The notes beneath the pieces are model-generated. The model ran no database searches. It worked only from the letters and a program-made list of their open reading frames with translations, and had not been told where the DNA came from. DNA of 24,881 nucleotides from Deltaproteobacteria bacterium. GTDB lineage: Bacteria > Desulfobacterota > DSM-4660 > Desulfatiglandales > Desulfatiglandaceae. The position numbers and the translations under genes are program-made. This document shows, piece by piece, positions 1 to 8,886 of the stretch. Within the stretch, counting starts at the first letter, position 1. Each line of letters begins with the position of its first letter. The DNA lies in the NCBI GenBank assembly GCA_011051075.1, contig DREN01000178.1, positions 1 to 24,881 on the forward strand, read 5' to 3'.

Positions 1-624
1 AGGTCTATAAACGGGGATAATGAAGATAGTGAAGGGGATCAGGAGTACCATATTTCCCCTGAGAAAAGTGAGAAGCCCCCCAAAAAGGCCCAAGGCATAC
101 CAGTTAAACTGCCCCTTTCTCTCCAGTGAACGGATTAGCAGGACGGTAAAGCAAAGGAGCATGGAGATTGTCAGGGTGGTCTTGAGGATGAGAAGGGAAT
201 AAAAGAGTGACACAGGGTAAACGGCGTAAAGGAGGGAGGCGACCAGGCCCGTTTTCCTGTTCCATATTCTCGTTCCGATCATATTGATAAGGACCACGCT
301 GAAAGAGTCGATAAGAATCTGAACCAGGCGTACCACGGTCAAATTGTATCCAAAGACGAGGAAGACCAGGCCCAGGAAATAACCGTAAAGGGGATCCATG
401 AAAAACACCCCGTTTCCTCCCTCCCAGTGGCCTGCTGATATCATCTTCCCCATGTCCACGTAGTACTTCTCATCCAGAATCGGCATATAGAGGAGCGGGT
501 TATCCGAGCTCAGAACAAGATGCAGTGTTCGCAGGACCAGTCCGAGGAGCCATACGTACAGGATAGGGGAGCTTCCTCCCCAGACGGAGCGACCTCTTCT
601 CAAGATTTTTAACTGAAAGCTCAT
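1..624 (-). CDS. GT-C family glycosyltransferase, ArnT/PMT-like (C-terminus off left edge)
   Basis: An open frame of exactly 208 codons runs from ATG at 624 off the left edge without a stop, so only the N-terminal part is present. It is very hydrophobic with several membrane helices. The acidic pair in ILDEKYYVDMG (D51, E52), in the first loop after helix 1, and a following DPLYGYF motif are typical of GT-C enzymes of the GT39/GT83 type, which move a sugar from a polyprenyl-phosphate donor to an acceptor outside the membrane. An in-frame TAG lies about 100 bases upstream with no better start codon between; the ribosome site is weak. It is the last visible gene of a minus-strand glycosyltransferase run and probably depends on upstream transcription. 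Acceptor unknown. Confidence 0.8.
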   Translation of the reverse strand, partial: MSFQLKILRRGRSVWGGSSPILYVWLLGLVLRTLHLVLSSDNPLLYMPILDEKYYVDMGKMISAGHWEGGNGVFFMDPLYGYFLGLVFLVFGYNLTVVRLVQILIDSFSVVLINMIGTRIWNRKTGLVASLLYAVYPVSLFYSLLILKTTLTISMLLCFTVLLIRSLERKGQFNWYALGLFGGLLTFLRGNMVLLIPFTIFIIPVYRP

Positions 625-737
625 ACCGTCTTTGATCGACCCGAATAATCCAACACCAGACCGGCCATATCCAAAGGAGCAGGTAATCGCCCCCTGTATC
701 AGGAACCCAGTGCCCGGCTCAGTTCGCTAAAATACAG

Positions 738-2309
738 TCATTTCCTGTTCCTGTAAATGCCGACCAGAAGCGTGTCTGACAGCCTTACGGAAAAGACAGG
801 AGTCTCATTGAGGAACCAGTTCCACATCTCCCTGTCAAAGAAGCCCTGCCGGATAAGCAGAATAACGTAGTCGGCCTTGTCCCTTGAGGTAAACCTCACC
901 TTGCCATCAAGAAGGCCCGCTTCCCTGTACAGATCGAATGGAAAGCGTGCCTTGGGATCAATATCCGCCATGGCCAGCCAGAACGACTTGGAGCTGTTCC
1001 TGTTAAGCCACCCCAGAGTTCCCAGATACGAACTCCCCCAGTACTCGTGCTCAAATCCTTTCATAGAGGCCCCAACCGTACCTCCCATTACCTCGTTAAA
1101 ATATGAGGACTGGTATGGATGGGTCCTGATAACTGAGACGTAAACTGATAACACAAAAAGAAACAGGTAAAGGCCCGCAGCGGATTTCAGCAGCCCCCCT
1201 CCTCTGAACCTTTGGAGCAGGTACTTCAACCCCAATCCGGAAACCATGCAGAGGAACGGAAAAGAGGGGAGGAAAAGCCTTACCCCGTCGTACTTTGGAA
1301 CACCGGGAAGAGATAGCAGCAGGACGGGAAAAAACGCATTGAAGAGGATAAAGGTGTTTGCCTTCCTGTTACCGAAGGAGGCACTCTTGTAAATGCCCAC
1401 CAGAAGCGGGGCCAGTACGATCAAGGGAACGGTGGCCGAAAGAAATACAAGGGGATAATGCCACGGGGCAACAACGTACTCCCTCCCGAGATAAAATACG
1501 GGTATAGTAAAATGATCCGCATGAAAAGCGACGTACTGAACCAGTCTCTCAAGGGTATTCTCCCACAACCAGGGCCAGAGACCTACAAAAACAAGGGGAG
1601 GAATGAAAAACAGGGGAACGAGCCTCCAGAGTTGAGGGACCAGTCTTTTCAACCATGAGCCTTTGCCCACCTCCCTCTGCTGTTTAAACCTTTCGTGGGT
1701 TGCCATAATCCAGCACAGGACGAGGGGGATGTAGATAAAGAGGGCAGTCAGCTTTATGAGCAGGGCCAGGCCTAACAGAACGGAGGCTGAAACGATCCAT
1801 CCCCATCCCCTTTCCATCCCCTTCCAGTAAAGGTATACCACCAGGAACCACAAAGCGGTCAGAGGGTAGTCAAGGGCCGCCAGATGAGAGTGAAAAAACA
1901 CCCTTGGTAGGAAAAAGAACGACAGTGCTACCAAAATGCCTATACCCCTGCCGTAAAGCTCAGAGGCAAAGGAGAAGAGGGCGTAGGTCAGAACGAAAAC
2001 GAAGATGAGGATGGCAGACCTGAAGGCCGGGATTTCACTGCCCGGAAGAAAAGGTATACTGCCGAAAAGGCGCCCGGTTGCGGCGACCATAACCTTCACA
2101 AGCGGGGGATGTTCGTGATTCAGTGACCAGAACCTGTCTATAGTTTCAATGGAAGGGCTGTCCAGCCATTGAAGGTAGGTTCGGCCCGCGATAACATAGC
2201 TCCCCTCATCCCACGTGATCCCGTAATCATCCAGGGTCAGGGCCACAACAGCGCAGCAGACCAGGGAAAGACACAGTGCGATGGTCCTCTTACTGGGATA
2301 TCCGTTCAT
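738..2309 (-). CDS. GT39-like polyprenyl-phosphate-sugar glycosyltransferase, integral membrane
   Basis: About 523 residues, full length for a GT-C enzyme. A first membrane helix is followed by TLDDYGITWDEGSYV, the WDE form of the catalytic acidic motif. Further on is NHEHPPLVK, the HPPL signature of the dolichyl-phosphate-mannose mannosyltransferase/ArnT superfamily. About ten hydrophobic segments follow, then a soluble C-terminal tail of about 100 residues. The ATG at 2309 is chosen; a GTG at 2318 in the same frame would add three residues, and neither has a clear Shine-Dalgarno. The start overlaps the end of the upstream DUF2723 gene by about 20 bases, implying translational coupling. By family it should transfer a sugar from a lipid-phosphate donor on the outer face of the inner membrane. 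Donor and acceptor cannot be read from sequence. Confidence 0.88.
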   Translation of the reverse strand: MNGYPSKRTIALCLSLVCCAVVALTLDDYGITWDEGSYVIAGRTYLQWLDSPSIETIDRFWSLNHEHPPLVKVMVAATGRLFGSIPFLPGSEIPAFRSAILIFVFVLTYALFSFASELYGRGIGILVALSFFFLPRVFFHSHLAALDYPLTALWFLVVYLYWKGMERGWGWIVSASVLLGLALLIKLTALFIYIPLVLCWIMATHERFKQQREVGKGSWLKRLVPQLWRLVPLFFIPPLVFVGLWPWLWENTLERLVQYVAFHADHFTIPVFYLGREYVVAPWHYPLVFLSATVPLIVLAPLLVGIYKSASFGNRKANTFILFNAFFPVLLLSLPGVPKYDGVRLFLPSFPFLCMVSGLGLKYLLQRFRGGGLLKSAAGLYLFLFVLSVYVSVIRTHPYQSSYFNEVMGGTVGASMKGFEHEYWGSSYLGTLGWLNRNSSKSFWLAMADIDPKARFPFDLYREAGLLDGKVRFTSRDKADYVILLIRQGFFDREMWNWFLNETPVFSVRLSDTLLVGIYRNRK

Positions 2310-4371
2310 CCGGTTCACAGGGCAAATCGTGTTTGCGCATGAATTCCACTATTTCGGGCTGATCGCGTTTAATCGAAAGAGATTTCCTGAACACCGATGC
2401 GGCGCCTTCCCTGTCACCCATGCGGCTCAACGTAAATCCGAGGTTGTTGTAGTAGGAATGGTTGTCAGGCTCCAGGTGTATGGCCCTCTTGAAAAAGGGC
2501 ACGGCCTTTTCATACTCTCCCTCCTTATGGTAGCAGTACCCCCAGTTGTTGAGGACTCCGCTGAGATTGTCGTGGAACTCAAGGGCCTTTTCAAGTTCCC
2601 CGCGGGCCTTTTCAAAAAGCCCATGGTCTGCGTAGAAGACCCCTAGATCCGAATGCATGGAGGTATCGTCGTAGCCCATTGCAGACGCAAGTCTAAGCAT
2701 CCTGAGCCCTTCTCTGGGTTTTCCTCCAAGGTAGAGGCCCTCGCCAAGCCGGAAAAAGTAACGGCACGTCACCTCACGGTTCATGTAGTCCCGGTTGAAG
2801 TTGTCGTAGTAGCTCTTGGTGTAGTAGTAATCCCAGATCTTGTCCGGAGGCGCCTTGTTGGAGTCTCCGTGAACAATCCTCAGGAGGATGCCGAAGGGCC
2901 TGATCCCATACCCCTTGGGCAGGGACAGGTTAAACGGGTTCATTACCGCAAAGTAGACTCCCCTGTGGGAACCGTGAGTTATGATCCTGTTGATTACTGC
3001 TGACTCCAGCTCCTCCCATGAACCTGCGAAGGTAAAGGGGTACCGCGGGAGGACCCACTTGAATATTACGTTATGCCTGTCGTGCAGGGTTACGGCCTCT
3101 CCCATACCCTCCACGATCCTTCCATAGGCCACCGGAAATACGTTGTTGTCTCCGTCCAGAAAAATGGTGCTGCCCGGGTCCACGGTCCTGAATATGTTCA
3201 AGGCGTGCTCATAGGCCGTATAGTTTTTGCTCTGATCGCAAAGACCAAAATTCGTTGTTAGGGCCAAAAGGGGCGTCAGGCAGAAAGCGGCTGACAGGGC
3301 CCTTCTCACCCCGGTTCCGATTTTTTTTTGCCTTCCGGCCCACTGGATCAGGCGGTTCAGCCCCATGCCCATAAGGATTGCAAGTACAATGGAAGAGGGG
3401 AGGGGAAAGGGGGTTATTTCCAGAGAAATGATGTTCAGAAACACCGTGTAAAACATGTCGCAAAGGAGGACCCCCACGAAAAAGATTTTCCAGCGCAGGG
3501 ACGACAGCCCCATCCAGCCCCACAGGGAAAGGAACAGCAATACCCCGTATTGACGGGAAATAACACGCAGCCCGTCTATAAACCTGGAGAGATATTCGGA
3601 AGGCCCGGCGCTGAACACGTAGGCTCCCCTGTGGGCGGTTGCGGTCACGTGGGCCAGGAAACGCTCAAGATTATCCGGGTCGCCCCAGTGGATGGCGGCC
3701 CCGGCCTGGGTGCGAAGGGGGAGGTAAAGGTAGAGGAGCAGGGGAAGGATGAAAAAGATTGACACGGCCGTAAAACGCCTTGGAGTGAAAAGGACCCTTT
3801 TATCACCTGAAATTATGAAGTACAGCACTGGTGGTGCCAACATGACTGTCTGCATGTGATTGGCGAAGCTTAATCCTGTGACGAAAACGAACAGGAGGAG
3901 CTGCCTGAAATCCCTCTCCTGATCCCACTGCCACAGGAGGCCGATCATGAGGGCCATAAAAAAACAATGAAGGGGATAGACTTCAGCGGATACGGTCTGC
4001 GACCAGAACAGGGGCGTAAAGGCAAGAAAACAGGCGGCCGTCAAGGAGCACAAAATCTTGCGGGTAAACCGGAGTATGATATCGTAGGTTAGGAGGACCG
4101 TGATGGAGGCAAAAAGGGCCGACATGAGATTCATCCTGAAACCCACGTTTCCCAGGGGAATCAAGCAGAATATCTTTCCCACAAGAGAGTAGAGGGGATA
4201 GCCGCTGTTGTGGGGGATACCGAGAGAGAAGGCGGCGGCAGTGAACTCGCCGCTGTCACCCAGGTATACGGTAGGGGCGGCTGTAATGAGATAGATGGCA
4301 AAGACAACGGGCAGCAGGAACAGGGGGACGTGTTTTTCAATTCCATGACCCTCCACGGGATCACCCCCCAT
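2290..4371 (-). CDS. DUF2723 (TMEM260-like) membrane protein with C-terminal TPR repeats
   Basis: The N-terminus carries the DUF2723 signature: after helix 1 comes TVYLGDSGEFTAAAF, then GIPHNSGYPLY (D39, E42, H54 from the ATG at 4371). This family is a distant GT-C relative linked to protein O-mannosylation. About ten membrane segments follow. After a soluble domain, roughly residues 540-680 hold three or four TPR units (for example LNNWGYCYHKEGEYEKAVPFFKRAI), an arrangement suited to binding a protein partner. The frame is open to 4467, but that start would overlap the upstream gene by 107 bases. ATG 4371 overlaps it by 11. GTG at 4356 is also plausible, because the GGGGGGTGA at the upstream gene's stop makes a good ribosome site for it. 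Likely part of a glycosylation operon; substrate unknown. Confidence 0.85.
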   Translation of the reverse strand: MGGDPVEGHGIEKHVPLFLLPVVFAIYLITAAPTVYLGDSGEFTAAAFSLGIPHNSGYPLYSLVGKIFCLIPLGNVGFRMNLMSALFASITVLLTYDIILRFTRKILCSLTAACFLAFTPLFWSQTVSAEVYPLHCFFMALMIGLLWQWDQERDFRQLLLFVFVTGLSFANHMQTVMLAPPVLYFIISGDKRVLFTPRRFTAVSIFFILPLLLYLYLPLRTQAGAAIHWGDPDNLERFLAHVTATAHRGAYVFSAGPSEYLSRFIDGLRVISRQYGVLLFLSLWGWMGLSSLRWKIFFVGVLLCDMFYTVFLNIISLEITPFPLPSSIVLAILMGMGLNRLIQWAGRQKKIGTGVRRALSAAFCLTPLLALTTNFGLCDQSKNYTAYEHALNIFRTVDPGSTIFLDGDNNVFPVAYGRIVEGMGEAVTLHDRHNVIFKWVLPRYPFTFAGSWEELESAVINRIITHGSHRGVYFAVMNPFNLSLPKGYGIRPFGILLRIVHGDSNKAPPDKIWDYYYTKSYYDNFNRDYMNREVTCRYFFRLGEGLYLGGKPREGLRMLRLASAMGYDDTSMHSDLGVFYADHGLFEKARGELEKALEFHDNLSGVLNNWGYCYHKEGEYEKAVPFFKRAIHLEPDNHSYYNNLGFTLSRMGDREGAASVFRKSLSIKRDQPEIVEFMRKHDLPCEPDERISQ

Positions 4372-5320
4372 TCCTGCCGGTTTTCTCCAGGCCGTGGGTT
4401 TGTCTGACAATAAAAAGGGGCCTCTGCTTGACCTCATCGTAAATCCTGGCCAGGTATTCCCCAACAAGTCCGATGGCGATAAGCTGGATGCCCCCTAAAA
4501 AGAGCATCAGGGTCACCAGGGTGGTAAAACCGGTCTGGGCAACTTCAACGCCCATCAGCCTTTTTATGATAAAAAAACAGGCCAGCATAAAACCGACGGC
4601 GCTGATTACAATCCCCGCGCTGGTCATGACCCTCAGGGGCTTGTAGGAAAAGCTGAATACGGCGTCAAGGGCGTAACGGGCAAGCCTCTTCAACGACTGC
4701 TTGGGTTTGCCTCCACCCCGCTCATCCCGGTCATAATAGACTACCTGCTGATTCAGCCCCACCCAACTCCTAAGGCCGGGGAAATACCGGTTCTGCTCAG
4801 GCAGCCTCTTCAGTTCCTCGGCGGCCTGCCGGTCAAGGAGGCCGAAGATACCCGTATCGGGGGGGACAGGGAAGTCGGTTATCCAGGTGAACACCCTGTG
4901 AAAGAGGTTGAATCCCACCCTGCGAAGGCCCTTGTCCCTGCGGCTGCGACGGCGGGCCATGACTACATTTGCCTCCCCCCTCCAGCATGAGATCAACTCC
5001 GGAATCAGTTCAGGCGGATCCTGGAGATCCCCGTCCATCACTATCACCGCATCACCGCTCGAGTGGTGCAGGCCCGCGGTGATTGCGGCCTGGTGGCCGG
5101 AGTTACGTGAAAGCTCCGCAATGGCGAACCTCGGATCGGTCTCTCTCTGTTTTACCATGATTTCAAGGGACTGGTCAGTGCTCCCGTCGTTCACATAGAT
5201 CACGCGCCATTGGGTATCGGGCAGGGCGTCACAGACCTTCACCAGCCTGTCGTGAAGAAAGGGGAGGGTTTCCTCCTCGTTATAGATGGGAATGACGATG
5301 TCGAGTTTCAAGTGCCGCAC
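4361..5320 (-). CDS. GtrB/DPM1-like family 2 glycosyltransferase (polyprenyl-phosphate glycosyltransferase)
   Basis: A 319-residue protein. The GT-A domain begins LDIVIPIYNEEETLP and carries YVNDGSTDQS and VIVMDGDLQDPP, the DxD-type nucleotide-sugar and metal site of family 2 enzymes. Two C-terminal membrane helices (about 230-290) and the closing GLVGEYLARIYDEVKQRPLF are the standard GtrB-type tail. Such enzymes charge undecaprenyl phosphate with a sugar on the cytoplasmic face, which fits as donor supply for the GT-C genes downstream. The frame starts with GTG at 5320. A TTG at 5311 has a better-placed AGGAG (8 bases away) and would remove three residues. It starts 34 bases after the copA stop, so it probably shares the copZA transcript. 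Confidence 0.9.
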   Translation of the reverse strand: MRHLKLDIVIPIYNEEETLPFLHDRLVKVCDALPDTQWRVIYVNDGSTDQSLEIMVKQRETDPRFAIAELSRNSGHQAAITAGLHHSSGDAVIVMDGDLQDPPELIPELISCWRGEANVVMARRRSRRDKGLRRVGFNLFHRVFTWITDFPVPPDTGIFGLLDRQAAEELKRLPEQNRYFPGLRSWVGLNQQVVYYDRDERGGGKPKQSLKRLARYALDAVFSFSYKPLRVMTSAGIVISAVGFMLACFFIIKRLMGVEVAQTGFTTLVTLMLFLGGIQLIAIGLVGEYLARIYDEVKQRPLFIVRQTHGLEKTGRNGG

Positions 5321-5354
5321 TCCTGCTTCCCATGGGGGAAATGCTGAAGTTTTT

Positions 5355-7802
5355 CTAACTGATCCTTGTCCTGTACAGACGCAGGCTGTTGCTTACCACC
5401 GAGATACTGCTGAAGGCCATGGCCAGGGCTGCCAGTATGGGATGAAGCTGCCGGAGCATGAGGGGGAGAGATTCAAAGGGATAGAGTATCCCTGCGGCTA
5501 TGGGGATCAGTATCACATTATAGCCGAATGCCCAGAACAGATTCTGCCGGATGGTCTTCATGGTGGCCCTGCTAAGCTCAATGGCCCGGGGCACCCCCAT
5601 GAGGCTCCCGCTGGAGAGGATAACGCCGGCAGTCTCTATGGCCACGTCAGTGCCGGTTCCTATGGCCAGACCCACATCGGCCTGGGCAAGGGCCGGGGCG
5701 TCGTTGATCCCGTCACCCACCATACCGACCCGCTCCCCCTTTTCCTGAAGATCCTTCACCCTGAGAGATTTCTCTTCCGGACGCACTTCCGCGAAAACAT
5801 CGTCAATACCCACCTGGGCACCGATGGTCCGGGCCGTCTGCAGATTGTCACCGGTCAGCATAATCACCTTGAGCCGTTGCTCATGGAGCCTAACAACGGC
5901 CTCCCTGGATTCCGGTTTAAGGGAATCGGACACGGCTATGAGTCCGCAAAGGGTCCCATCCTCAACCACCGCCATCACCGTCTTACCCTCTGCCTGGAGG
6001 CCGGCCACCTTTTCGTGGGCAGGGCTGATGTCAAGGCCCAGACTCTCAAACCATCCAGGTTTTCCCACCAGCACCTCCTTACCCCCTATGCGTGCCCTGA
6101 CCCCAAGACCGCCCTCGGCCTTGAACCCTTCCGGATCAACAGGGTCCAGGTTGCGGTTCCGGGCCTCCTGTACGATCGCCTTGCCCAGGGGGTGTTCAGA
6201 TCCCTTTTCCACCGATGCCGCAAGATGAAGGAGCTGTTCCGGATCTTTGTACAAAGGTCCCAGTCTGACTATATCTGCTACAGAGGGTTTTCCCATGGTG
6301 ATGGTCCCTGTCTTGTCAAGCACCATGGTGTTGAGCTTGTTGGCCGTTTCCAGTGCCTGGCTGCTCTTGAACAGGATCCCTTTTTCCGCCCCCTTGCCCG
6401 TGCCCGCCATAATGGCGGTAGGGGTTGCAAGACCCAGGGCGCAGGGGCAGGCGATGACCAGCACGGCCACCAGCCTGATCATGGGGGGGACGAAGTCACC
6501 GGTGATCCCCCACCATAAAAAGAAGACCAGGAAGGCAATGGCGATGATGGCAGGAACGAATATGGCCGCCACCCTGTCGGCCAGGGCCTGGATAGGGGCC
6601 TTGCTGCCCTGGGCCTCCTGCACCAGACAGATAATCTGAGCAAGGGCGGTCTCCCTGCCAACCCGTGTGGCGGTAAAGCGCAAGAGGCCTTCCCCGTTGA
6701 TGGTTCCCCCCACCACCGTATCTCCGGCATGCTTGTCCACAGGGAGAGGCTCGCCGCTGAGCATGGACTCATCCACTGCCGATGCCCCGTCCGTAACTAT
6801 CCCATCCACAGGTATGCGTTCGCCCGGACGCACAACGACCGTGTCGCCCTTCCTGACCCTAATCAGGGGCACTTCCCTTTCCTCTCCCTGTTCCACTATC
6901 GTTGCGGTCTTGGGCCGCAGGCCGATCAGTCTGCGGATGGCTCCGCCCGTGCGGCCCTTGGTGCGGGCCTCTAACATCTTGCCTAATTTGATAAGGGTGA
7001 TGATCACCGCCGAGGTCTCAAAATAGACGTGGGAGCCCGCAGCGGGAAAGAGAAGAACCACCAGGGAGTAAAAGTAGGCCACCGATGACCCCATGGCCAC
7101 CAGTACGTCCATGTTGGCACTCCCGTTCCTCAGGCTCTTATACCCCCCCACGTAGTAATCCCAGCCCGTGTAGAACTGGACGGGGGTGGCCAGGGCCCAG
7201 AAAAACCAGTTGACCCATGGGGCATGGCTCCACTGGCCGATCAGGCTGAAGTCCCGTGCCATGCTCAAGAGGAAAAGGGGAAGGGCGAACAAGACCCCGA
7301 TGAAGAACTTTCCGGTCTGATCCCTGATCTCGCTGTCCCTGGCCTTCCGCTCGGCATCCTCGTCGTCCAGTCCGTCTTCCGGAGCCACGGCCCCGTAACC
7401 GGCCTTTTCAATGGCCCTGACGATCTCGTCCGGGCCTGTAATCCCGGAAATATACTCCACTGAGGCCCGCTCCGTGGCGAAGTTCACCCCGGCGCTCACC
7501 ACCCCCGGGACCTTCCTGTTCAGGGCACGTTCAACGTTGGCCGCGCAGTTGGCACAGGTCATGCCGGTAACGGGCATCTCCACCCTGTTGGTGGTCACCC
7601 CGTACCCAGACCTCTTGATCTTTTCCACCACGTCCTGGAGGTTGATCTTCTGGGGATCAAACTCCACGGACGCGTTCTCAGCCGCAAAGTTGACGGTGGC
7701 CCCCACCACCCCATCTAACTTCTTGACGCCCCGCTCTATGTTGGCCGCGCAGTTGGCGCATGTCATGCCGGTAACGGGCAAGGTGTACTTATGCTCTGTC
7801 AT
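5355..7802 (-). CDS. copA: Cu(+)-exporting P1B-type ATPase CopA with two heavy-metal domains
   Basis: An 815-residue complete P1B-1 ATPase that pumps Cu(I) out of the cytoplasm. Two N-terminal HMA domains each carry GMTCANC (C15/C18 and C83/C86). The transmembrane metal site is CPC at 452-454 in VIACPCALGLATPT. Phosphorylation Asp496 lies in DKTGT, SEHP at 535-538, and GDGINDAPA near 696-704. The GYN of helix 7 (near 760) and MAFSSISVVSNS of helix 8 complete the Cu(I) set. The ATG at 7802 lies 6 bases after the copZ stop, so the two are co-transcribed. Cu(I) specificity follows from these membrane motifs and the copZ partner; I see no copper-responsive repressor gene in the window. Confidence 0.97.
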   Translation of the reverse strand: MTEHKYTLPVTGMTCANCAANIERGVKKLDGVVGATVNFAAENASVEFDPQKINLQDVVEKIKRSGYGVTTNRVEMPVTGMTCANCAANVERALNRKVPGVVSAGVNFATERASVEYISGITGPDEIVRAIEKAGYGAVAPEDGLDDEDAERKARDSEIRDQTGKFFIGVLFALPLFLLSMARDFSLIGQWSHAPWVNWFFWALATPVQFYTGWDYYVGGYKSLRNGSANMDVLVAMGSSVAYFYSLVVLLFPAAGSHVYFETSAVIITLIKLGKMLEARTKGRTGGAIRRLIGLRPKTATIVEQGEEREVPLIRVRKGDTVVVRPGERIPVDGIVTDGASAVDESMLSGEPLPVDKHAGDTVVGGTINGEGLLRFTATRVGRETALAQIICLVQEAQGSKAPIQALADRVAAIFVPAIIAIAFLVFFLWWGITGDFVPPMIRLVAVLVIACPCALGLATPTAIMAGTGKGAEKGILFKSSQALETANKLNTMVLDKTGTITMGKPSVADIVRLGPLYKDPEQLLHLAASVEKGSEHPLGKAIVQEARNRNLDPVDPEGFKAEGGLGVRARIGGKEVLVGKPGWFESLGLDISPAHEKVAGLQAEGKTVMAVVEDGTLCGLIAVSDSLKPESREAVVRLHEQRLKVIMLTGDNLQTARTIGAQVGIDDVFAEVRPEEKSLRVKDLQEKGERVGMVGDGINDAPALAQADVGLAIGTGTDVAIETAGVILSSGSLMGVPRAIELSRATMKTIRQNLFWAFGYNVILIPIAAGILYPFESLPLMLRQLHPILAALAMAFSSISVVSNSLRLYRTRIS

Positions 7803-7808
7803 GGATTT

Positions 7809-8012
7809 TCAGGCCGCCGGATAGTTGATTTCCTGCAAGGTGGCCTTTATCTTCTCCAGGGTAGCAGGGGCCTCCCACTCCACATCAACGGTCTTGGTCT
7901 CGTGGCTCCCTTCCACCCCGGTAACCCCTGGAAGGTCGCCCAGTTCGTTCTTGATGGTCATCACGCAGTGCCCGCATGATATGTTGGGGATTGAAAAGCG
8001 CACTTTTTCCAC
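7809..8012 (-). CDS. copZ: Small heavy-metal-associated copper chaperone, CopZ-like
   Basis: A 67-residue single HMA domain with the metal motif ISCGHCVMTI (two Cys separated by Gly-His) near residues 12-16 and the ferredoxin-like pattern of these chaperones, which hand Cu(I) to CopA. The SCGHC form instead of TCxxC is common in this family. It starts with GTG, preceded by AAAGGAG seven bases away, an excellent ribosome site. It is the first gene of the minus-strand run. Its leader (about 165 bases from the predicted start point) contains most of a long palindrome. Confidence 0.92.
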   Translation of the reverse strand: MEKVRFSIPNISCGHCVMTIKNELGDLPGVTGVEGSHETKTVDVEWEAPATLEKIKATLQEINYPAA

Positions 8013-8064
8013 TGTTATTCTCCTTTGGCGGGCCAGTATTATGCGGTTTGCCTGTCTTTCAAGT

Positions 8065-8189
8065 TATAGACTTCCAGATAAAGATTTTGGACTGCGTTAT
8101 CGGTCGGAATCGTCGACGACGTACTATGGGTACGACTTACTCCGATTCCTCCCTCTGGCCTTGCCAAAATCTTTATCTGAAACTCTATA
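8065..8189. repeat. 125-bp nested imperfect palindrome (possible MITE/REP-like element)
   Basis: Outer arms 8065-8090 and 8164-8189 are 26 bases long and complementary at 24 positions (core CAGATAAAGATTTTGG). Inside are a second pair (GGAATCG 8106-8112 with CGATTCC 8143-8149) and a third short pair around GTAC (8121-8124 with 8130-8133). The three stems would extrude as one long cruciform. There is no transposase and no clear target duplication. Size and structure fit a non-autonomous palindromic element, but only one copy lies in this window. Confidence 0.7.
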
Positions 8190-8211
8190 GCACAGATTCA
8201 GATATTGTCAA
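8184..8211 (-). promoter_or_regulatory. Sigma70-like promoter for the copZA-glycosyltransferase run
   Basis: On the minus strand, TTGACA (8206-8211) is followed after 16 bases by TATAGA (8184-8189). The -35 is perfect and the -10 differs from consensus at two positions. The -10 hexamer is exactly the outer end of the 125-bp palindrome. Transcription would start near 8177, inside the right arm. A weaker alternative closer to copZ is TTGAAA (8057-8062), 15 bases, TAATAC (8036-8041). The rest of 8013-8417 holds the palindrome, these promoters and the opposite promoter for the 8418 gene; I see no further gene there. Confidence 0.6.
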
Positions 8212-8360
8212 ATAGCCCATGCGCAGGCCTGATCATGAACAGTGCGCACCATGCCTCCCCCCTTTTCCACAACACGCAGGCGTGGACAAGGGGTCACCCC
8301 CCTCGCGGCCAGTCCTCTGCAGTTGCCCCCCTCTTTTCTCCACCATCATCTTTTACCCAC

Positions 8361-8388
8361 TTGAAAATGCCTGCAGACACATTATCTT
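8361..8388 (+). promoter_or_regulatory. Sigma70-like promoter for the Cys-rich winged-helix gene
   Basis: TTGAAA (8361-8366), a 16-base spacer and TATCTT (8383-8388) precede the ATG at 8418, which would leave a leader of about 23 bases carrying AAAGGAGG. Good spacing and near-consensus boxes; not tested. Confidence 0.5.
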
Positions 8389-8417
8389 CAGTAGAAAAAG
8401 AAAGGAGGGATGGTTCC

Positions 8418-8774
8418 ATGAAGTGCGATAAATGCGGCGCAGATTTGAACACGGGCGATTCCTACGAGCATGCCGGCCAGACCCTTTGCGAGGACTGCTA
8501 CCTGGACGTGAGGGCGGCACCTAAGACGTGTGACCCCTGGGCCGTATATACTGCCAAGAAGGAAGCGGGACGCAACCCCTCACTGACCCCGGTTCAGGAA
8601 CGGATCATGGCCCTTATCCGCGAAAACGGCCCCCTGACACAGGAGGAGATATGCGAGGCCCTGAAAATATCAGCCACCGATTTCAGGATAAACTTTGCGA
8701 CCCTGCGCCACATGGAACTGGCCCGGGCGTTCAGGGACGGAGATGTCATCCGCTATACCACCTTTGGAGAGTGA
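8418..8774 (+). CDS. Small Cys4-type zinc-binding protein with C-terminal winged helix, putative regulator
   Basis: 118 residues. The N-terminus has two CxxC knuckles (C3/C6 and C24/C27) plus C38, forming a compact treble-clef-like metal site (MKCDKCGADL ... LCEDCYLD). Residues about 55-115 read as a winged helix: LTPVQERIMALIRENGPLT, then EEICEALKISATDFRINFATLRHM, then a short wing. The frame is open upstream to 8205. ATG 8418 is chosen because AGGAGG lies about ten bases before it and the metal site begins at once. I recognise the architecture as a small uncharacterised family of anaerobic Desulfobacterota, but no function is known to me. It is divergent from copZ, so a metal-responsive role is conceivable; the sequence does not prove it. 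Confidence 0.8.
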   Translation: MKCDKCGADLNTGDSYEHAGQTLCEDCYLDVRAAPKTCDPWAVYTAKKEAGRNPSLTPVQERIMALIRENGPLTQEEICEALKISATDFRINFATLRHMELARAFRDGDVIRYTTFGE

Positions 8775-8886
8775 AACATCCAGGCCATCGCGACGGGGCC
8801 TCCCGTGCCTGAACAGACTCGGCCGGGGCTCCGTGGGCCGCTTACCCCGTCCTTGAAAAAACCGATCCCTGCGGGCCATGCCTTTT

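Noticed and set aside
5286..6518. 410-codon open frame on the plus strand
   Set aside because: Antisense to copA in GC-rich DNA; Pro/Gly/His-rich, no domain, and the copA motifs on the other strand are unequivocal.
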